Source: Tricholoma matsutake | Taxonomy: Eukaryota > Basidiomycota > Agaricomycetes > Agaricales > Tricholomataceae | Direction of reading: 5' to 3' | DNA length: 64,000 nucleotides | NCBI GenBank assembly: GCA_026075535.2 | Contig: AP026546.1 | Coordinates: 6,510,001 to 6,574,000, forward strand | Shown here: piece after piece, positions 34,386 through 47,275 of the stretch | Layout of the letters: every line of letters begins with the position of its first letter | How positions within the stretch are numbered: position 1 is the first letter of the stretch | Notes under the pieces: model-generated | Databases searched by the model: none | Told to the model about the DNA's origin: nothing | Seen by the model: the letters and a program-made list of their open reading frames with translations, nothing else | Position numbers and translations under genes: made by a program

Positions 34386-35582
34386 TATGAATAGGTAACC
34401 CGTTATTTACATCTGTCAAACTTGGAGGGTTCAGCAATTCCCATCTGGTTATATCTGTATCTCCACATTTTCCTGATGTTAGACTTATGACACATGCTGC
34501 AAGGACACAATTAACATATATTGTCGCTGGTATGTAAAAGTCTGTCCATTCTAATAGAAACTGGCCCTTATAAAGGGACTGGTGGCTTGCACAAATAGTA
34601 ATACAAATATATATAAAGACTGGGCAACATGCCCAGATCACTACACCCATTCATCATCATCTTCATCATCAGGTCATATCACTGTCGTTCATCCATTGTC
34701 TAGCATTTGTTCTAGCTCATCACACACAGCAGTTCTCTCCTCTCTTACCAACATATCTTCCTCCATTGTCTTCACCCATCTGGACAAATTGGGAATTGTA
34801 GTCAATGAGGCTCCCCCCTCATATTCCAGTGATTCCAGTTCATTGGGACACCATGCCACTCCTTCTACCCATGAGCATCATTTTTCGCCCCCCCAGCCAC
34901 GAGACACTGTGGGAAACATTCTGTCACCCCCAAACACAGATAACAGCAGGGGTGTTGCTTCAGGCAGCTCAGATCAGGACTTGGAAATGAGGAACAATAC
35001 TATGCTCACTGCTGATGAACAAGAGAGGGATGGTGCCTAAGAGAGTTATTGATGTCAGGTGGACAAGGGATTGGATTCTAACAATTTCATTTCATGTGGG
35101 TACAAGTGATGTTATGCACTGGCACATGCATCATCAAAGTTTTTCCATGCTCCCTTTCAACTTTCTTTGTACATACTTCATCCCAACATCTTTACACAAG
35201 TTTACCAGTCAACCAGGGATGGTCAATATTCAAGTACCCTGGGGGTGTGAGGATGCTCCTCACTCTATGCACAGAAACACACAAAAATGGATCAGGATTG
35301 TTCTGAAGTCAGGCTTAGTAGGGCACAACATTCAGTTTGGACTTGGGAACCCTATGCCAAGGTAGGATTAGTAAGCACATCACAGCATTATACACAGTAG
35401 TTGTAGACACTTTTGGAATGTTCTAGCATACTTCATCTTTTGTATATATATGGACTTCATAGTTGTCCAGGCCTATGAAAACAGTATGCAAGACAAATCT
35501 TACTCTGCCCACGTCATATATGGCACCCTCTGGAGTTTTCATCTCCTTTTGACCTCACTTATACACTTACACCATGAGTACA
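34386..35582. other. low-complexity and non-coding DNA
   Basis: A Ser/His-rich frame (34582-35040, 152 aa) is low in complexity, lacks splice context and shows no domain; I do not call it a gene. The remainder shows nothing. Confidence 0.4.
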
Positions 35583-35585
35583 GGT

Positions 35586-36245
35586 CACTACTGGGGCTGA
35601 CCTGTGTTTCCCACAGAAACACAGCCTTAGAAACTTGTTTTAAGACTTCTGATGTGTATATCCTTTGGATATTCTTAATATATATGTAAAAGAAATGTCA
35701 GGGAAATATTTTACATGTATCCAAGCTGTATCTGCAAGGAACATAAAAGGTGTATTCTACAATGTTTCTTTCAGATCCCTTCTGGAAAAATTTTTCATGT
35801 TCCCTTTGTGTAAGTTAAAGAAACACTTTTTATGTAATTATGCCTGTATCTGCAGAAAACATTTAACATGTAATCTTATTATGTGTTTCCTAGGGATATG
35901 TGTAACCATGGTAACCCCTTTGTTCTTTGCATGTATCCATAGAAAGCACATAATAAAATATATGTCAAGTGTTTTCTGCAGATACAGCCATAATTACATA
36001 AAAACTGTTTCCTTAACTTACACAAAGGGAACATGAAAAATGTTTCCAGAAGGGATCCGAAAGAAACATTGTAGAATGCACCTTTTATGTTCCTTGCAGA
36101 TACAGCTTGGATACATGTAAAATATTTCCCTGACATTTCTTTTACATATATATTAAGAATATTCAAAGGATATACACATCAGAAGTCTTAAAACAAGTTT
36201 CTAAGGCTGTGTTTCTGTGGGAAACACAGGTCAGCCCCAGCAGTG
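35586..36245. mobile_element. CACTA-like foldback element, 660 bp, arms about 300 bp
   Basis: The element is almost entirely an inverted repeat: the left arm (35586 to about 35887) returns as its complement on the right (about 35945-36245) around a spacer of roughly 55 bp. The ends are CACTACTGGGGCTGACC and its complement ending CCAGCAGTG. The flanking trinucleotide GGT is duplicated (35583-35585, 36246-36248). CACTA termini with a 3-bp target duplication are the marks of the CACTA/EnSpm superfamily. It encodes nothing, so it would depend on a transposase in trans. Confidence 0.85.
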
Positions 36246-36559
36246 GGTGTGGTGTTGCCACAGGTACAGATATACAAACTATACCTGCACCTGTGCTACA
36301 CCCTACTGAACACTAAGAAATGTAATGTGACAACCATAAATGATGTGATGCCTAGCATGCATTGACAGATGGTAGGAGTATTATAATACATGTTAGCCCT
36401 ATGTTCATTAATGTAATCAAGGAAATGGTGAACATATGAGTAAGATGCAATGAAAGTCAATCTGATATGACAAAATACTCATACCAAAATGGATTTGGTT
36501 ATATCTTGCTCAATTCTTAACTGTTTTTTATGAACCAGAGGTTGGATTCACTGGATTTT

Positions 36560-36781
36560 ATGTGGAAGCATGGTCCAATATATGTTCCCATGATAAGACC
36601 AGTATTAACCAGTTTAAACCAGTTTTCTTTGGTTTTATGATATTTTTCAAAAATGGAAAGACTGCTAACTGGACTGCAAAAGACTGGTCCATAAATAGAC
36701 CACTTGTCTGGTCTTTTCCAGTCCAATTCAGTTCAATTTCAGTCTTTTTTTTGGTCCTGTGGAATGGACCCTTGAACACTA
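36560..36781. mobile_element. hAT-like element, diverged or truncated relative of 14560-15087
   Basis: The right end ATGGACCCTTGAACACTA (ending 36781) matches the inverted terminus of the complete element. The interior shares ACCAGT/GGTCTTTTCC and TCAGTCTTTTTTT. The left end near 36560 is degenerate, and no clear 8-bp duplication is seen. Confidence 0.55.
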
Positions 36782-37095
36782 CTTGCACATGCGGTTGTCA
36801 CCTTGTTTGTTGTCTTGTCTAGCAGATGAATGTGTATTGTTGTGGTTGCAGTCAGTTGTGGCCCTTCAGATGACAGTTCTGGGGAAGACATCGATGGCAA
36901 GGAAGAAGGGGGAGATGAGGAAGGTGTTCCTTCCATCCACTTGAAGAAATCACACTGTGATCCATCCTTGTTCCATTTATAGCAGTTTGCATATAGCCTC
37001 CCTGCATTGCCATTCTTGTTCGACTTGCAGATCTTGACTGATAGCAACCAATGACAGGTTTTGCACTGGATGACAGGAGGCAGAGACTGTGACAT
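36782..37095 (-). pseudogene. GRF-type zinc-finger gene, 3' end abutting a hAT-like element
   Basis: The minus-strand frame begins MSQSLPPVIQCKTC and contains a GRF-type zinc finger: CxxC at the start, GNAGRLYANC in the middle and CDFFKW at the end. GRF fingers bind single-stranded nucleic acid in topoisomerase 3 and nuclease partners. In Agaricomycetes, free-standing GRF proteins are often transposon-associated (from memory). After a Ser/Pro/Thr-rich tail the frame runs into the hAT-like element at 36781, so the C-terminus is foreign. Any upstream exons are not visible. Confidence 0.6.
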
Positions 37096-40000
37096 AGTAG
37101 GGAGTGAGACAGGCTGCAGGCCTTATGGGGGTTGTAGTAGAGTAGGTTTTGCAAATGGGGGGAAGGGAGGGAAATGCAGCCAGTGCACAAATGGATGTTC
37201 AAATTTGGGTGACATAAGCCACACGGGACAAACTGGACAAACTGAACTCTCAGGATTTTCCAAAGCCCAGATTTTCTGGCTCCATCAGTGAACACATGCC
37301 TGTTAAATTGCCTGTTCAAGTCCGAGAAATGTGGAAGGGACCCCTTCACTAAGCCACCAATAAGTTAAGGCAGACCTTATATATCAACTAGATTGACTCT
37401 GATCGACTGTCATCTAATATTACATAGGTCAGCTACCAGAGATTAATTTCAGTATCAGCCTTGAACACCATGATGGCAATCTGAGGGACCCACGGCGAAC
37501 GAGCAGGTGACAAGGCCCAGTCTCGCTCCGAAAAAAAAATGAGAAAAGCAAGCCATAGGCACAAAATGCAAAAACCAAACTGCGATTGGAGCATGATGTC
37601 GACAAGGGAGGCAGTAGAGCGGGGGCAGGATTGTAGATGTTCAAGTTGAACGTTGAAACCCTAAACCCAGGAGGCACTGAGGCACGTGCCACTACAAAAT
37701 CAGAGTCACATGGTATCGTGATCTTCCGATGCTGCACGAAGAAGCATGTCAACACTCAGCACATTGGCAATTGACATTTATGGTGGATCAATTGACACGG
37801 TGTGCAACCAATTTCTGAGGAAGCAGTGGAAGAAGGTCATGGTGGTTGGGGAACGTCGAAGTTAAGTTAGCAGAAGTACTTGGTAATGGCGCGAAAGTTG
37901 AACAGGAGACCCCACACTGCAGTGTCACGACGAAAATATTGATGAAAGGGAGCAATGTATCACATAGGTAGAATGACACAGGCCAGGTTCAAAAGATGCA
38001 ATCAAGTAACTGTCCGTCATGGCCCAGTCATTTTATGGAGGGCCTTCGGCGAAGCACAAACAGTGGTCGTTGACGCGCAACAGCTGCGGCACACTTCGAG
38101 AAAGACGGAACGGAACTCGGAGGATCGGCAACGGCCGCAACGATAGTACATTTCCCACGGGGTCGCTGCAAAAAATCCACCCTGCAATCGGATGAATCGG
38201 ATCGGAAAAATACCCTCCTACGAGAACTCGGGAATACTATTTCCATACCTCTTGATCACTTGCCAGTGTGCTCCACTGGCATGACAACTCCATCGTCGAC
38301 CTTTGGTGAAGACAATATTTGTGTTCACAGGGATTCCGAACGAGATATGCATTTAATTTTAACGAAAAAAACATGTGACTTTCTTTCGGTGTAACTCAAG
38401 TGTAACTCGCACCGTTGGTGATAGTTGTCACTATCGACGACAGGAAGGAGCCGAGTTGCGTTTTATTCGTTGAATATTCTATATCAATCTCTGCCTCAAA
38501 GTCAACTCAGACGAGGTATAGATTGTAAGATCAAACGGGGTTTGGGCTGTTCAATCTCCGCGATGGTATCACCGCATAGCTACTTAGTAGCACGTATGGA
38601 TATGCTGCAGTAAATTTTCTCCAATTTCTCGCTCTCTCTCTTCTGGAAATGTTAGATGGTTGAAAGAAAATGTGCAGTCATGAGCTGAAGGTCAGTGAAC
38701 GCTATTGACCCAGCAGGTTGTGCGCCACACGGCACCCGTAAATCACGTTGCGAGCGGTGGTGGGCGCTTGTTCATTCTGGTTGTTGTAGGGGCCCTATAT
38801 GTTGCCTCTATATGTACTGTTACCATTCAGTCAACGATGTGGTGATGGTAAGTGATGCGGCATCGTCGAGAACAGTGGCAGGGTGACGCACCTTGGACTC
38901 TTTCCAAGGTCGCGTTTCGCGAAGATCACGTGTTGCCGCACTAGCACGAATTTGCGTGTAGGGTCTGAATGGGGAGTAACTCGCACCTGCGATCCATCAG
39001 AATGTTAAGTATATTGCGCTGAGGTGAACACCGCCATCTTGAACCCAAGCCTCAAGGCCTCATGGGTCGTGCATTATTGTAGCCTATCCGGTACTATCGG
39101 ACACTCTTATCATTGCACATAAATACTAAATAGCGAATTTAAAATAAATGTGATAACACAATTTCGACACTACGCTGCAGATCAAGGCTGCGAGTCGCCT
39201 GCCCTTGCTATATGTCGAGTCCGACACGAATGACGCTGGAACGTTATTGAAATCGTTGGAAAGAAAATCGAATGGGTGCGCCGGCTGCAGATTGCAAAGT
39301 TATACCGCTAAAGAAAATTGCTAGCCTGACAGCTACATAGTTTCGAAGTTTGCACTAGGCACGGCAAATTCTCCAACTCGTGCGAGCCAAACGCCACGCG
39401 CCACGCCTTGGCTATGAGTAATGTGTATATATTAGTTTAAACTCAAGGGCAGGTCACAAGAAGAGATTTCGGATGCAATTGTCCTCTGGAATCGGCATAA
39501 CCATCTCGGGACTGCATCAACTGTGCCATCAGCATCACTAATAATGGCACATCGACGGTTGCGGTTGGGTTGCATAGAAATAAAAGATGTGCTGCGTGGT
39601 TCTACTGAGATCAGTATGTAAGGACAGGTGCTGTATAGTTGTAACCATCATTGTACATAGTCTGAGGGCCTGGGCATCTTCTTCAAGTTCTGATTCCCAC
39701 ACAAGCGTTAAAAATGAAAAATGACGTCAGGGGGACGAAATGGGCAACCGAAGTTGGAATCCGTGGGATGTGCAGTTGCCAGCTGTTGTACTGTGATTCA
39801 TAGATGTATGGCGTCGTTGTTGAAGACGACGAGCAAGGAATGGCGCGAGACGGGGATATGTTTATGGAATGACGTGTGTCGGGTGGCGTATGTAATAAAT
39901 ATTAACTCCGTTTTTCTTGTGGAGCACTTTTGACCCGTGGCTCCTCCTCAAACCAGGGTTTTATGGACGACTGCGAACTTCTCTAATCCATATCTTAGAA

Positions 40001-40160
40001 CACATCGCAGTCGAGCTGCTGCATCAGCTGGCTGAAAGACGCTTGCGTTGCGTGATTACAGTCCAAGGCTGTCCTACTGTCTGTGCACCAATTTTCCGTT
40101 TTTCCTCTGTCAGTGGCCACAGACGTTCCTTGATCCACAGAGCACGTCTGTCTGATTTGG
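37096..40160. other. 3-kb stretch without a recognisable gene
   Basis: Short frames occur on both strands (for example 37429-37755 minus and 38028-38246 minus), but none shows a motif, splice-consistent extension or codon pattern that persuades. The last few hundred bases are presumably the promoter of the RRM gene. Confidence 0.45.
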
Positions 40161-43120
40161 ATGGACAATCTGCGGCCAGTATGTTATGTCTTCCTGCAAT
40201 ATGTTTTTTTTTCCGGATTCACCTCTCATGTCTTCTATAGTCTCAACACCTGCCACATTCAACCCCTACGAACGATGACATTGAGGCGATCATTCAGATG
40301 GCTACCTCTTCTCACCCATCCGGAGATGGGCGGACAGGGCCTTTAAAGGACACAAGGACTCAGCTCTTTGTTGGAAACGTGCGTGCATTTTTGTTCAATC
40401 CATCGTGAACTGTACGTATGCAGGCCTTTGCTGCAGCTTCCATATCGTGTCCGCTGGCAAGACCTCAAAGACCTCTTCCGCCGTGCAGGTACCGTTCTCC
40501 GTGCAGACGTTTCCCTAGGCCCAGACAATAGATCTCGTGGATACGGTACCGTGCTTCTGGCTACCGCAGAGGATGCTGGCCGAGCCATCGACATCTTCAA
40601 CGGATACTCATGGCAGACAAGGATTCTTGAGGTCAGGCCCGATCGCCTTCCTGCTGATTTTGATACCAACATTGCTCCTGGGTACCCCTCTGGCTCGGGC
40701 ACGGGACCAGTTGCAGTCTCCGTGCGGGCCTCTTCATCGTCAACGCCGTTTCCAGACGATCTTGAATACTCATCCCTCTTGGACCACTACCACAACTTTC
40801 CTAATGTGTCAGGCCCTCCGTGCCGAAATCTCTTTGTTGGAAATGTGAGTCCATAAGTCTTCTGACGATATCAGAGCTTACTTGTTCCTAGCTACCCTTC
40901 CACTGCCAATGGCAAGATCTGAAAGATTTATTTCGTCAAGCAGGTACGATCATTCGGGCTGATGTCGCGCTAGGGCAGGATGGTCGATCTCGAGGTTTTG
41001 GTACCGTGGTATTCGCTACTGAACAGGACGCCGAGCGCGCTGTACAATTATTTAATGGGTATGTTAGTCATGTACCATGCATAAACATCGCAACGGCTGA
41101 ACGGTGCTGAAGATACGAGTATAATGGGCGTCCGCTAAAGGTAAACTATGACAAATATATGCAGATTTTGCAGCCGAACGCGCTTCTCCCCAACATCACT
41201 GGGACAAGTCTGGGTAGCATAAAATCACCTGCATCGCCTACTCCCTCGCTCAGTAGCAATGTCCCGGATTCGCGAATACCAATTTTGTCACACGCCCGAC
41301 AAGTATCTTCACATAACCAACCTGGACAACCTGGAAAACCATCATTGCCGTTTGCACACCACTTGGACCTTGCTTCTACCTTTAAAACCTCGTCACCTTT
41401 CGAAAGATGGGGTTCCCATCAAGCAATAGCTATTCAACACGCGGACGAGCAAGACAGGGTAAGGGAGCCGGAGGAACGGGAGTGGGAGGTACGACGATAT
41501 TTCCGCCAGCTAGACCTCGAGAGTCGTCCACCCTCCACACTTCCTATCTCATTGCACCCGCCACCCACCACTTCGAGATCCGCATCCGTATCCTCGACTA
41601 AGCCACCATCACTAGCAACGACCACATCCTCGAGGTCGACTATCTCTTCGTCTACATCCAATACGTCTGAGAACTCGGAGCCTTGTTCATCAGACCGTCC
41701 TCGGTTATCATCCTCTTCCCGATCCGTAGCCTCAACTTCCTTATCTAAATCTCCCTCATTGCATTCCACCCGCAGCCGAAACAACCAACATTTGTCGTCG
41801 CATCATCCATCTCCGCATCCACACCACCCGGGTCCCATCGCGCTTCCCCCTCCGCCGCCTGTCACTGCCTTCCCCCTCGGTCATGGTTCGCATACCTTAT
41901 CTCCGCATGGAATGATGCACGTTTCTCTCTCTCCGCTGCATCACCCCCTAGGCTCGCCGTCCTCTCCACCGTACAACTCGCATCATCATCATCAACACCA
42001 ACATCAGCCAAGTCAGGTACCTGTTACTCCTCATGGTCTCCCGCCGATAACACCTTCCATGCCGTCGTTTAACTTCCTGCCGCCCCTCACGACCATGACC
42101 AACACTAACAACTTGTCGATGTCCCAAGTACAACCAGCCTCCTCGATACAAATGACAATGCCTATGACCCCAATGCGTCCTTCCCGCCCGCATTCTCAGT
42201 CCGATGAGCAGCGACGGCATGCTTTCTCCTTGGCAAGTATCAATGGATATCCATTCGCTCAGACCCCACCCGCCACAGGTAATGGAAATAACGTCAGCGG
42301 CACCCACCCAAATGGATATGGGCAGGGAATGACAGCCTTCTCACCGAGCACCATGTCCCCTGGTGCATTCTGGGGACGACCTGGCACGAGCGCCGTGAAC
42401 CCCATGATCAACCCTGCAGTAGGTGCACCCGTACACATGCACCATGGTGGAAGCCCCACGGTGCATCCTGGGCACATGCATAGTCCCGGGCACCATGGTT
42501 ACATATATAGTCCTGGTCACGGCGACATGTTCTATGGCGATGGAGTGGGGCAAGGGATGCGCGAGCCCGCAGGATATTTCGACCCAGGGTATTTTCCGCC
42601 TATGGGCTATACTACGGGAAGCACTGGTACGAGTACCACTTTCATCGAAAATGAGATTCTGAAACCAAAAGATCGGAGAGAAAGTGACGATGGCGTTGAG
42701 AAGCCGTACCAGGAAGAAGTAGTGGAAGAAGAGGGAAAAGAGGAGGACAGTCCTTTGGATGGAGAAGAGGAGAAATTATGGATGTCGTTGGGTGCTACAT
42801 GGGGGGTTAAATCAGGTGCCAGTGATGAGGATACACGAGGATGGGAAGGGCGGGAAAGGAGAGCGATGGATGGAGTAGGATTAGCGCAAAAGCCGGATGC
42901 GATGGTCACGCGCACCCACTCGATGTTGTCGAAAACATCTGCGGGGTCCCGTATGCTTCCTATTCATCGATCGGACTCCGCACCAACGGCTAATCACTCT
43001 CATGCTGCAGAGGACAGGGGGGAGGATCCTCAACTACGAGTGGACGACGCTGGGTCGACAGATTCGGAAGGGCAGAGCGCTGAGTTGAAGCCTGGCGCGC
43101 ACTCAATCTCTGTATCATAG
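40161..43120 (+). CDS. RNA-binding protein with two RRM domains and a long disordered tail
   Basis: Exons 40161-40178, 40241-40378, 40437-40844, 40892-41058 and 41113-43120 give 912 aa. RRM1 has RNP2 LFVGNLPY and RNP1 RSRGYGTV; RRM2 has LFVGNLPF and RSRGFGTV. The two RRMs are strikingly alike (both WQDLKDLFR.AGT), and each is cut by a phase-0 intron at the same place after LFVGN. Residues after about 260 are Ser/Pro/His-rich, include a His/Gln run, and end in an acidic stretch. Paired RRMs of this type resemble Gbp2/Hrb1-like mRNA-binding proteins, but I cannot assign an orthologue. The tiny first exon (MDNLRP) is inferred from splice signals. Confidence 0.88.
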
Positions 43121-43917
43121 ACGGGAATCTGCTGTGGCATATTAAAGGTTGGAATTTTGTCGTTGCTATTATATTATATTTCCTATCATCATGTATTGCT
43201 TTTTTAAATTTCGTCGTCTCAGGTGTACAACGTGTGAATACGTATACTGTACGCAAAGTCCTATTATTTGGTCTTGCCTTCTGTTTCTCTTTTCCGTGTT
43301 TTTTTTTTGTTCTGCTTCATCTATTTAGGTCTCATTTGTACATAGAACTGGATACGTTGCCAGTGGATTGACTGTAACCTTTGCATCCGTGAGACATCAC
43401 GCACACCGGGAGGCCTATTTTGTGCAAACATTTTACATGTCCAAAAAAGGTCCATTTGCTTATCCTCTTGTGAAATTGCTCCTTTTGATGTCGTGAACAA
43501 AATGACAAGAGAGATTTTTTATTGAAGTAAAACTGGACAAGTTTTTTGTGTCCAAATTGGCCACATACTTACGGCCACATATGCCCACATTAATATATAT
43601 ATGCCCCAAAACATGCAGCTTTGAACCAGTGATGCAATTTCCCTGTTGAACACAAAATTACTCCAAACCACCCTCTTTCTACCTTTCTTAAGCTTGTTTG
43701 ACTCTGATTCTAGGGTCATTTTCTATTTTCAAGAAATTTCTCCGGCAATTTTGGCCACTGCACATGAATTAGGTACCACCTCTAAGTGAACGGCACCATA
43801 TAACGCTCAAGAAAACCAATGCAAACTCTTCATTTACATGATATTAAAATACACATCAGTTCGCGCAACCTCAATCCTAAGCTTGATAAAGGCATGGCAA
43901 GGACACAATCATTGGCG
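43121..43917. other. convergent 3' intergenic region
   Basis: This is AT-rich sequence between the 3' ends of the RRM gene and HEM14. No gene is visible. Confidence 0.6.
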
Positions 43918-45486
43918 CTATGACCAGTTTTCTCCTACTCTTTTACCTGCTTCCACACAATCTCCAACACTTACACCCCCCACGCCAGCCCCAATCACTT
44001 CCAGGCGTCCTTCCCATAGGTCTTTCAACACGTTTCTCATCTCCTCTATTCGTTCTAGATGCCCTGGCATGAGTGTAGGTATGCATTTCTCATTTTTCCA
44101 GATCCTCCAGAAAATCGGATCAGGAAGCCGTCTCTGTAAATGTTCCTCGAGTGTTTTCATGATGGAACGTAGAGAAGCATCTTCTGTCGCGAGAGAAGGG
44201 TACGGCCCGCCGATCATTACAGTCAGTTTCGTGAGCTGCCTCGAGGTATCTTGCTCATAGAGAGAGCAGGAGTCAAACACTGTCCCAAGAATGGCCGGAG
44301 AGATGTGGGAGTAATCTGACGCGGGACGGGGTATGAGATAGCCAAAACCTTCAGGGTGTATTTCAGAAGGGGGTGCGGAAAATACAAGGTTGATCACGGA
44401 TACGGAAGAGGAGGGGTTAGTTGTGAGATGAGGAAGCGTATTATGTCCCGGGAGGAGTGTATTTAGGGTTGGGAGGGATAATGTTGAGACTATATGTGTT
44501 GGTGTTACAGATGCTCCAGAAGATACAGTAATCTTGACGAAGTAATCAGCATATCAACCGACTGAAGGAGGAATTGGACTCACTTCGAAAGATCTGTCTT
44601 CCTTTAGGCGAAGCGATGTCACGCTGGTGTTGCGAAGGATGCGAACATTTGTCTGATGAGACAAATTGCGCTCCAATGCATTGGTGAGAGTTTGCATCCC
44701 ATCCCGAAAGGAATATACAGAAGCATCTCTCAGCAATCGAGGTATTTCACCAAGATCATAATCTCTCTTCTGCAAGAGATTGCGAGCCGAGGGCCTCAAA
44801 ATTCCGCGAACAACACTTCCCCATCCCCGTTCTTCTGCCGTCCACAGGGATGGAAAAGCAGCCCGTACACTCAGCTTCCTTGAATCAGCAGCGTATATTC
44901 CATGAACTAATGCACTACCAAATGTACGGGCGAATGGTTCTCCAAACCGTCTTGTCATAAACGCGTCCAGAGATTCATCTTTGATATCTCTGGGACGGTT
45001 TGCAGGACGAAAAGGCTCCCTCAGAACTGCAGAGAGTAAAATTCTTCGAAGGGGAGACGTGAGCACTGAGAGTGCCGAGGAAGGAATCTGGAGGAGTCCG
45101 GGAGTACCAGGAATTTGGAGAAAGCGTGCTTTTGCTGCAGGAGAGTTCTTTGAGGTCGTTATAATGGATGACCCGAGGTCAAGAAGGTTGATCTGGCCTT
45201 TGTTCGGTTATTCAGGATTTGAAAGAATTGACACTGTGAAACTCACCAATTCAAGAATCGATTTTGCATTTGGTCTCAATGTTCGAGGGCCTCCTTCTAA
45301 GACGATGGTCTCTGTCCTGTTCTGAAATTGAACTTCCACTCGTTCACTGCGAACCCAACCCCCAACTTTCAGTTGCTTCTCTATAAGAGTCACTAAGGAC
45401 TTTGGAAAACGACGAGAGAGATGGAATGCGGACGAGAGGCCTGTTAGACCACCACCTAAAATTGCAATGTGTGTCGGGATTGGCAT
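43918..45486 (-). CDS. HEM14: protoporphyrinogen oxidase (haem biosynthesis)
   Basis: This FAD enzyme of the mitochondrial inner membrane oxidises protoporphyrinogen IX to protoporphyrin IX, the penultimate step to haem. Exons 45486-45247, 45192-44584 and 44532-43918 give 487 aa. The N-terminus has the dinucleotide-binding motif AILGGGLTGLSSAFHLSRR (G11-G16) and EGGPRTLRPN, followed by DEFMTRRFG-like SLDAFMTRRFGEPFARTFGS (20 residues) and GIYAADSRKLSVRAAFP. The C-terminus has LEVIGAGVGGVSVGDCVEAG, the family's second FAD-contacting segment. There are only two short introns, and no separate presequence is visible. Confidence 0.95.
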
Positions 45487-46381
45487 GACTGAGGATGACG
45501 ATCACAATCATCTTGTTCAACCAGGACGCTCAGCTCATCCTTGGTTGCAGACAAGGAAAAGACAATTACTGCATCACACTCTATACAGTGCATACAAAAT
45601 ATCAGTCGCAACTACCGCAAAGACAATATGCATAGTAGAACCTAGCTATCGTCTCCATCTGGATACGCAGGGCCGCCTAGGGTCACAGTGGGGAATCAGA
45701 GAACCTTGTCTTACAGTACTCTAAGGCTCAAAGGGACTCATTGCGACGATAGTACGGATGTGTAGTGGACTTTTAAGAGTCCCCAGCTTACTGGCCTAGC
45801 TTCGAATGAACTGCAGGGTGCGGCTGATGTCCTTCATTTTGTCCTCCGTTTGCTACAGGATGCGCTTTCAACATCGTTAAACGTTGGAGGCCACGACCTA
45901 CTCTGTACATGGCAACATTCCTGGCGATTCATGCACACAAGGTACGACAGCTGACGAAATGAAGTCGACAATCTGCTGATATTTGTGACCTTCCAGTTTC
46001 GTGCTAGAATCGTCACCAATACAAGGCAGGTCTTTTCCCTGCAGCCGTGATTGCGTCGAACTCTGAAACCTGAAAGACCAACCGTCAGGATGCGAAGACT
46101 CCCTTGGCATGGGATGGGCTTTGTGTGGTTTATGCAAGGGTACTCAGTGCCTTCCCTGGCTCTCCCTGTTTTGCTGATGACCTGGACAGGTAAGCTGGTG
46201 TAACCGTCAGCATGGCATCGTAGCAGTAGTGGATGCCAAAAAGGAGACCGAATAGTATTAGAAAAAGACCGGGAGTCAGACATCCGTCAAACGTAACTTA
46301 TGAAACGGAATGATTTCTGCTACAGACTCTGAAAGAAGCACGCAACAAAAGATCGTCTGGTCGAAGGTGTCGAGAAAAAAG
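45487..46381. other. intergenic region, no gene seen
   Basis: This is the upstream region of HEM14 and the downstream region of SPC2. The longest frame (45834-46283 minus) shows no domain. Confidence 0.5.
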
Positions 46382-47275
46382 CTACGCCGACTTGCTTTCC
46401 ATGGCTTGCTCGACAAGCTCTCCGACCCACTTTTCGAATCGCTCCTGGTCCATTGTGCCCTTCTCGTCGAAGAATGCATTGTATTCCTTCGCACCCTGGG
46501 TTTTTCCCTTGGCGAGAAGAGACTTGCCGCTACTTGTAGAGCGGACGTAGTTTAGGGAGAGTTGATATGTAGGAGCTGGCGCAAGTTTATTATGACGCCC
46601 AGTGCTTGATGAAAGAGTTATTCGTTCTGTGATAATCTGCAGTCACGAGAGTCAGTGCCATATAGAACAGCGGAAAATTAAGACAACTAGCCCGCTTAGA
46701 GAATGTCTTGCGCTTTCCAACGAAAACGATGTTGTCCTCAATAAAATACGCGTACAGGGTTTGCAGTGAGGTCAGGACAATATACCTTTCAATCCAATGA
46801 ATTTCAGTAAGATGGCAGTGGTTGCAGAGGCTTGACTACAACTTACACAATTAGCCCGGCCCAAACCACAGGCTTTGACTTTTCAAACTCGATTTTATAT
46901 CCATACAACGCTGTTCCAGCAGCGACGAAGACGCTCAGCCACCCCAACCCTAACCGCACATCAGTATGAAGGTGAATCTGCTTGAAAAGATCTGGTCTCG
47001 AGAGGTACTACAGAAGAAACAACAGTGAGCCATTAACTCACCACACGTCAAAAGGAACTCACGCGTTTCACGGCATCGTCGCAAGCGTACTTAAGCTCTG
47101 TTAAGTTTGCATTATTAACTTTGATCACCTCGCGATCTTCAGGTGCAATGGTAATGCTGAGTGGCCCAGCAGGCCGTTCAGGTGAAGATGCTGAGGATGA
47201 AACGACGTCTGAGCGGCTTGGAGCAACAGTGCGAGGCTCGCGGTCGTTTTCTGCTGTGTTTCTGGAGCGTGCCAT
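46382..47275 (-). CDS. SPC2: signal peptidase complex subunit 2
   Basis: SPC2/SPCS2 is a non-catalytic subunit of the ER signal peptidase, linking it to the translocon. Exons 47275-47063, 47007-46847, 46785-46692 and 46636-46382 give 240 aa. After a Ser/Pro-rich N-terminus come NLTELKYACDDAVKRYL, two membrane segments (WLSVFVAAGTALYGY and WAGLIVYIVLTSLQTLYAYF), and a cytosolic C-terminal domain with TYQLSLNYV, GKTQGAKEYNAFFDEKGTMD and MESKSA. The third intron begins with GC, not GT (AAGCGG / GCTAGT), the only choice that keeps the frame. Confidence 0.92.

Noticed and set aside
35665..36166. Two overlapping ORFs on opposite strands with nearly the same protein sequence
   Set aside because: They are the two arms of the CACTA-like palindrome read in each direction; the shared protein is a by-product of the inverted repeat.
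41434..42553. Minus-strand ORFs opposite the RRM gene tail
   Set aside because: They are shadows of a Ser/Pro/His-rich exon with no domains or start context.
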